From Gaiellasilicea sp963761905 (lineage in GTDB: Bacteria; Actinomycetota; Thermoleophilia; Gaiellales; Gaiellaceae), in assembly GCA_963761905.1 (NCBI GenBank), contig CAVXIQ010000001.1, positions 186,001-250,000 of the forward strand: a stretch of 64,000 nucleotides of DNA. Direction: 5' to 3'. The notes beneath the pieces are model-generated. The model did no database searches. It was not told the DNA's origin and worked only from the letters and a program-made list of their open reading frames with translations. This document shows positions 63,977 to 64,000 of this stretch, piece after piece. Every line of letters begins with the position of its first letter. Position 1 is the stretch's first letter. The position numbers and the translations under genes were made by a program.

Positions 63977-64000
63977 CGCCACCCGAGTCACGGGCGTTTG

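Overview
The window is GC-rich, gene-dense chromosomal DNA of an actinobacterium. The evidence is the gene orders murI-rph-rdgB, guaB-guaA and rplM-rpsI-glmM-glmS, a Gram-positive-type LexA box, many GTG/TTG starts, and frequent ATGA/GTGA/TAGTG stop-start overlaps. I infer a deep-branching lineage such as Thermoleophilia, but nothing here proves it. I found no rRNA, tRNA, insertion sequence, phage gene or CRISPR array. No gene-free stretch exceeds about 230 bases.

Layout. 0-5.4 kb: partial amidotransferase, murI-rph-mgtC-rdgB, a BrkB-type membrane protein, roadblock and small membrane proteins, pyrE and an HU protein. 5.4-10.5 kb: an SOS-type promoter driving a DnaQ/GIY-YIG nuclease, pyrF, a LysM protein, dacA, and a PfkB-family kinase. 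10.5-21.6 kb: purine genes (guaB, guaA), a stand-alone glutaminase, acylphosphatase, an MFS transporter, rplM-rpsI-glmM-glmS. 21.7-28.7 kb: MoxR/DUF58/VWA genes, an HtrA-like lipoprotein, fdhD and mobA. 28.7-33.5 kb (minus strand): an NAD-linked formate dehydrogenase operon whose catalytic subunit has an in-frame UGA at the selenocysteine position, followed by birA. 33.5-36.5 kb: arfB, a HAD phosphatase, acpS, nnrD. 36.6-38.7 kb: two paralogous secreted proteins, a DNRLRE protein and an ER-type (SipW-like) signal peptidase. 38.7-45.6 kb: MBL hydrolase, alr, SDR, a large subtilase, fabI. 45.7-53.3 kb (minus strand): an apparent regulon of a DUF4242 protein, two secreted proteins, an ABC importer and a LAL-type LuxR regulator, with the same 31-bp promoter element at both ends. 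53.4-64 kb: secreted and membrane proteins, a peroxiredoxin with UGA at its catalytic position, a Tat-exported multicopper oxidase, a GCS2 ligase, RidA, hydrolases, a cyclic-nucleotide-binding protein, a Nudix protein and a diacylglycerol-kinase-like protein.

Three themes stand out. First, two genes put UGA exactly at a catalytic Cys/Sec position; in the peroxiredoxin a perfect 10-bp hairpin follows at once, so the organism probably uses selenocysteine. Second, about twenty genes have a TAnnnT-like -10 box ending 6-8 nt before the start codon, which implies leaderless mRNAs and helps choose starts. Third, about a dozen otherwise good genes carry one to three single-base frameshifts, often +1, which look more like sequence errors than decay. 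Their products are described as if repaired.
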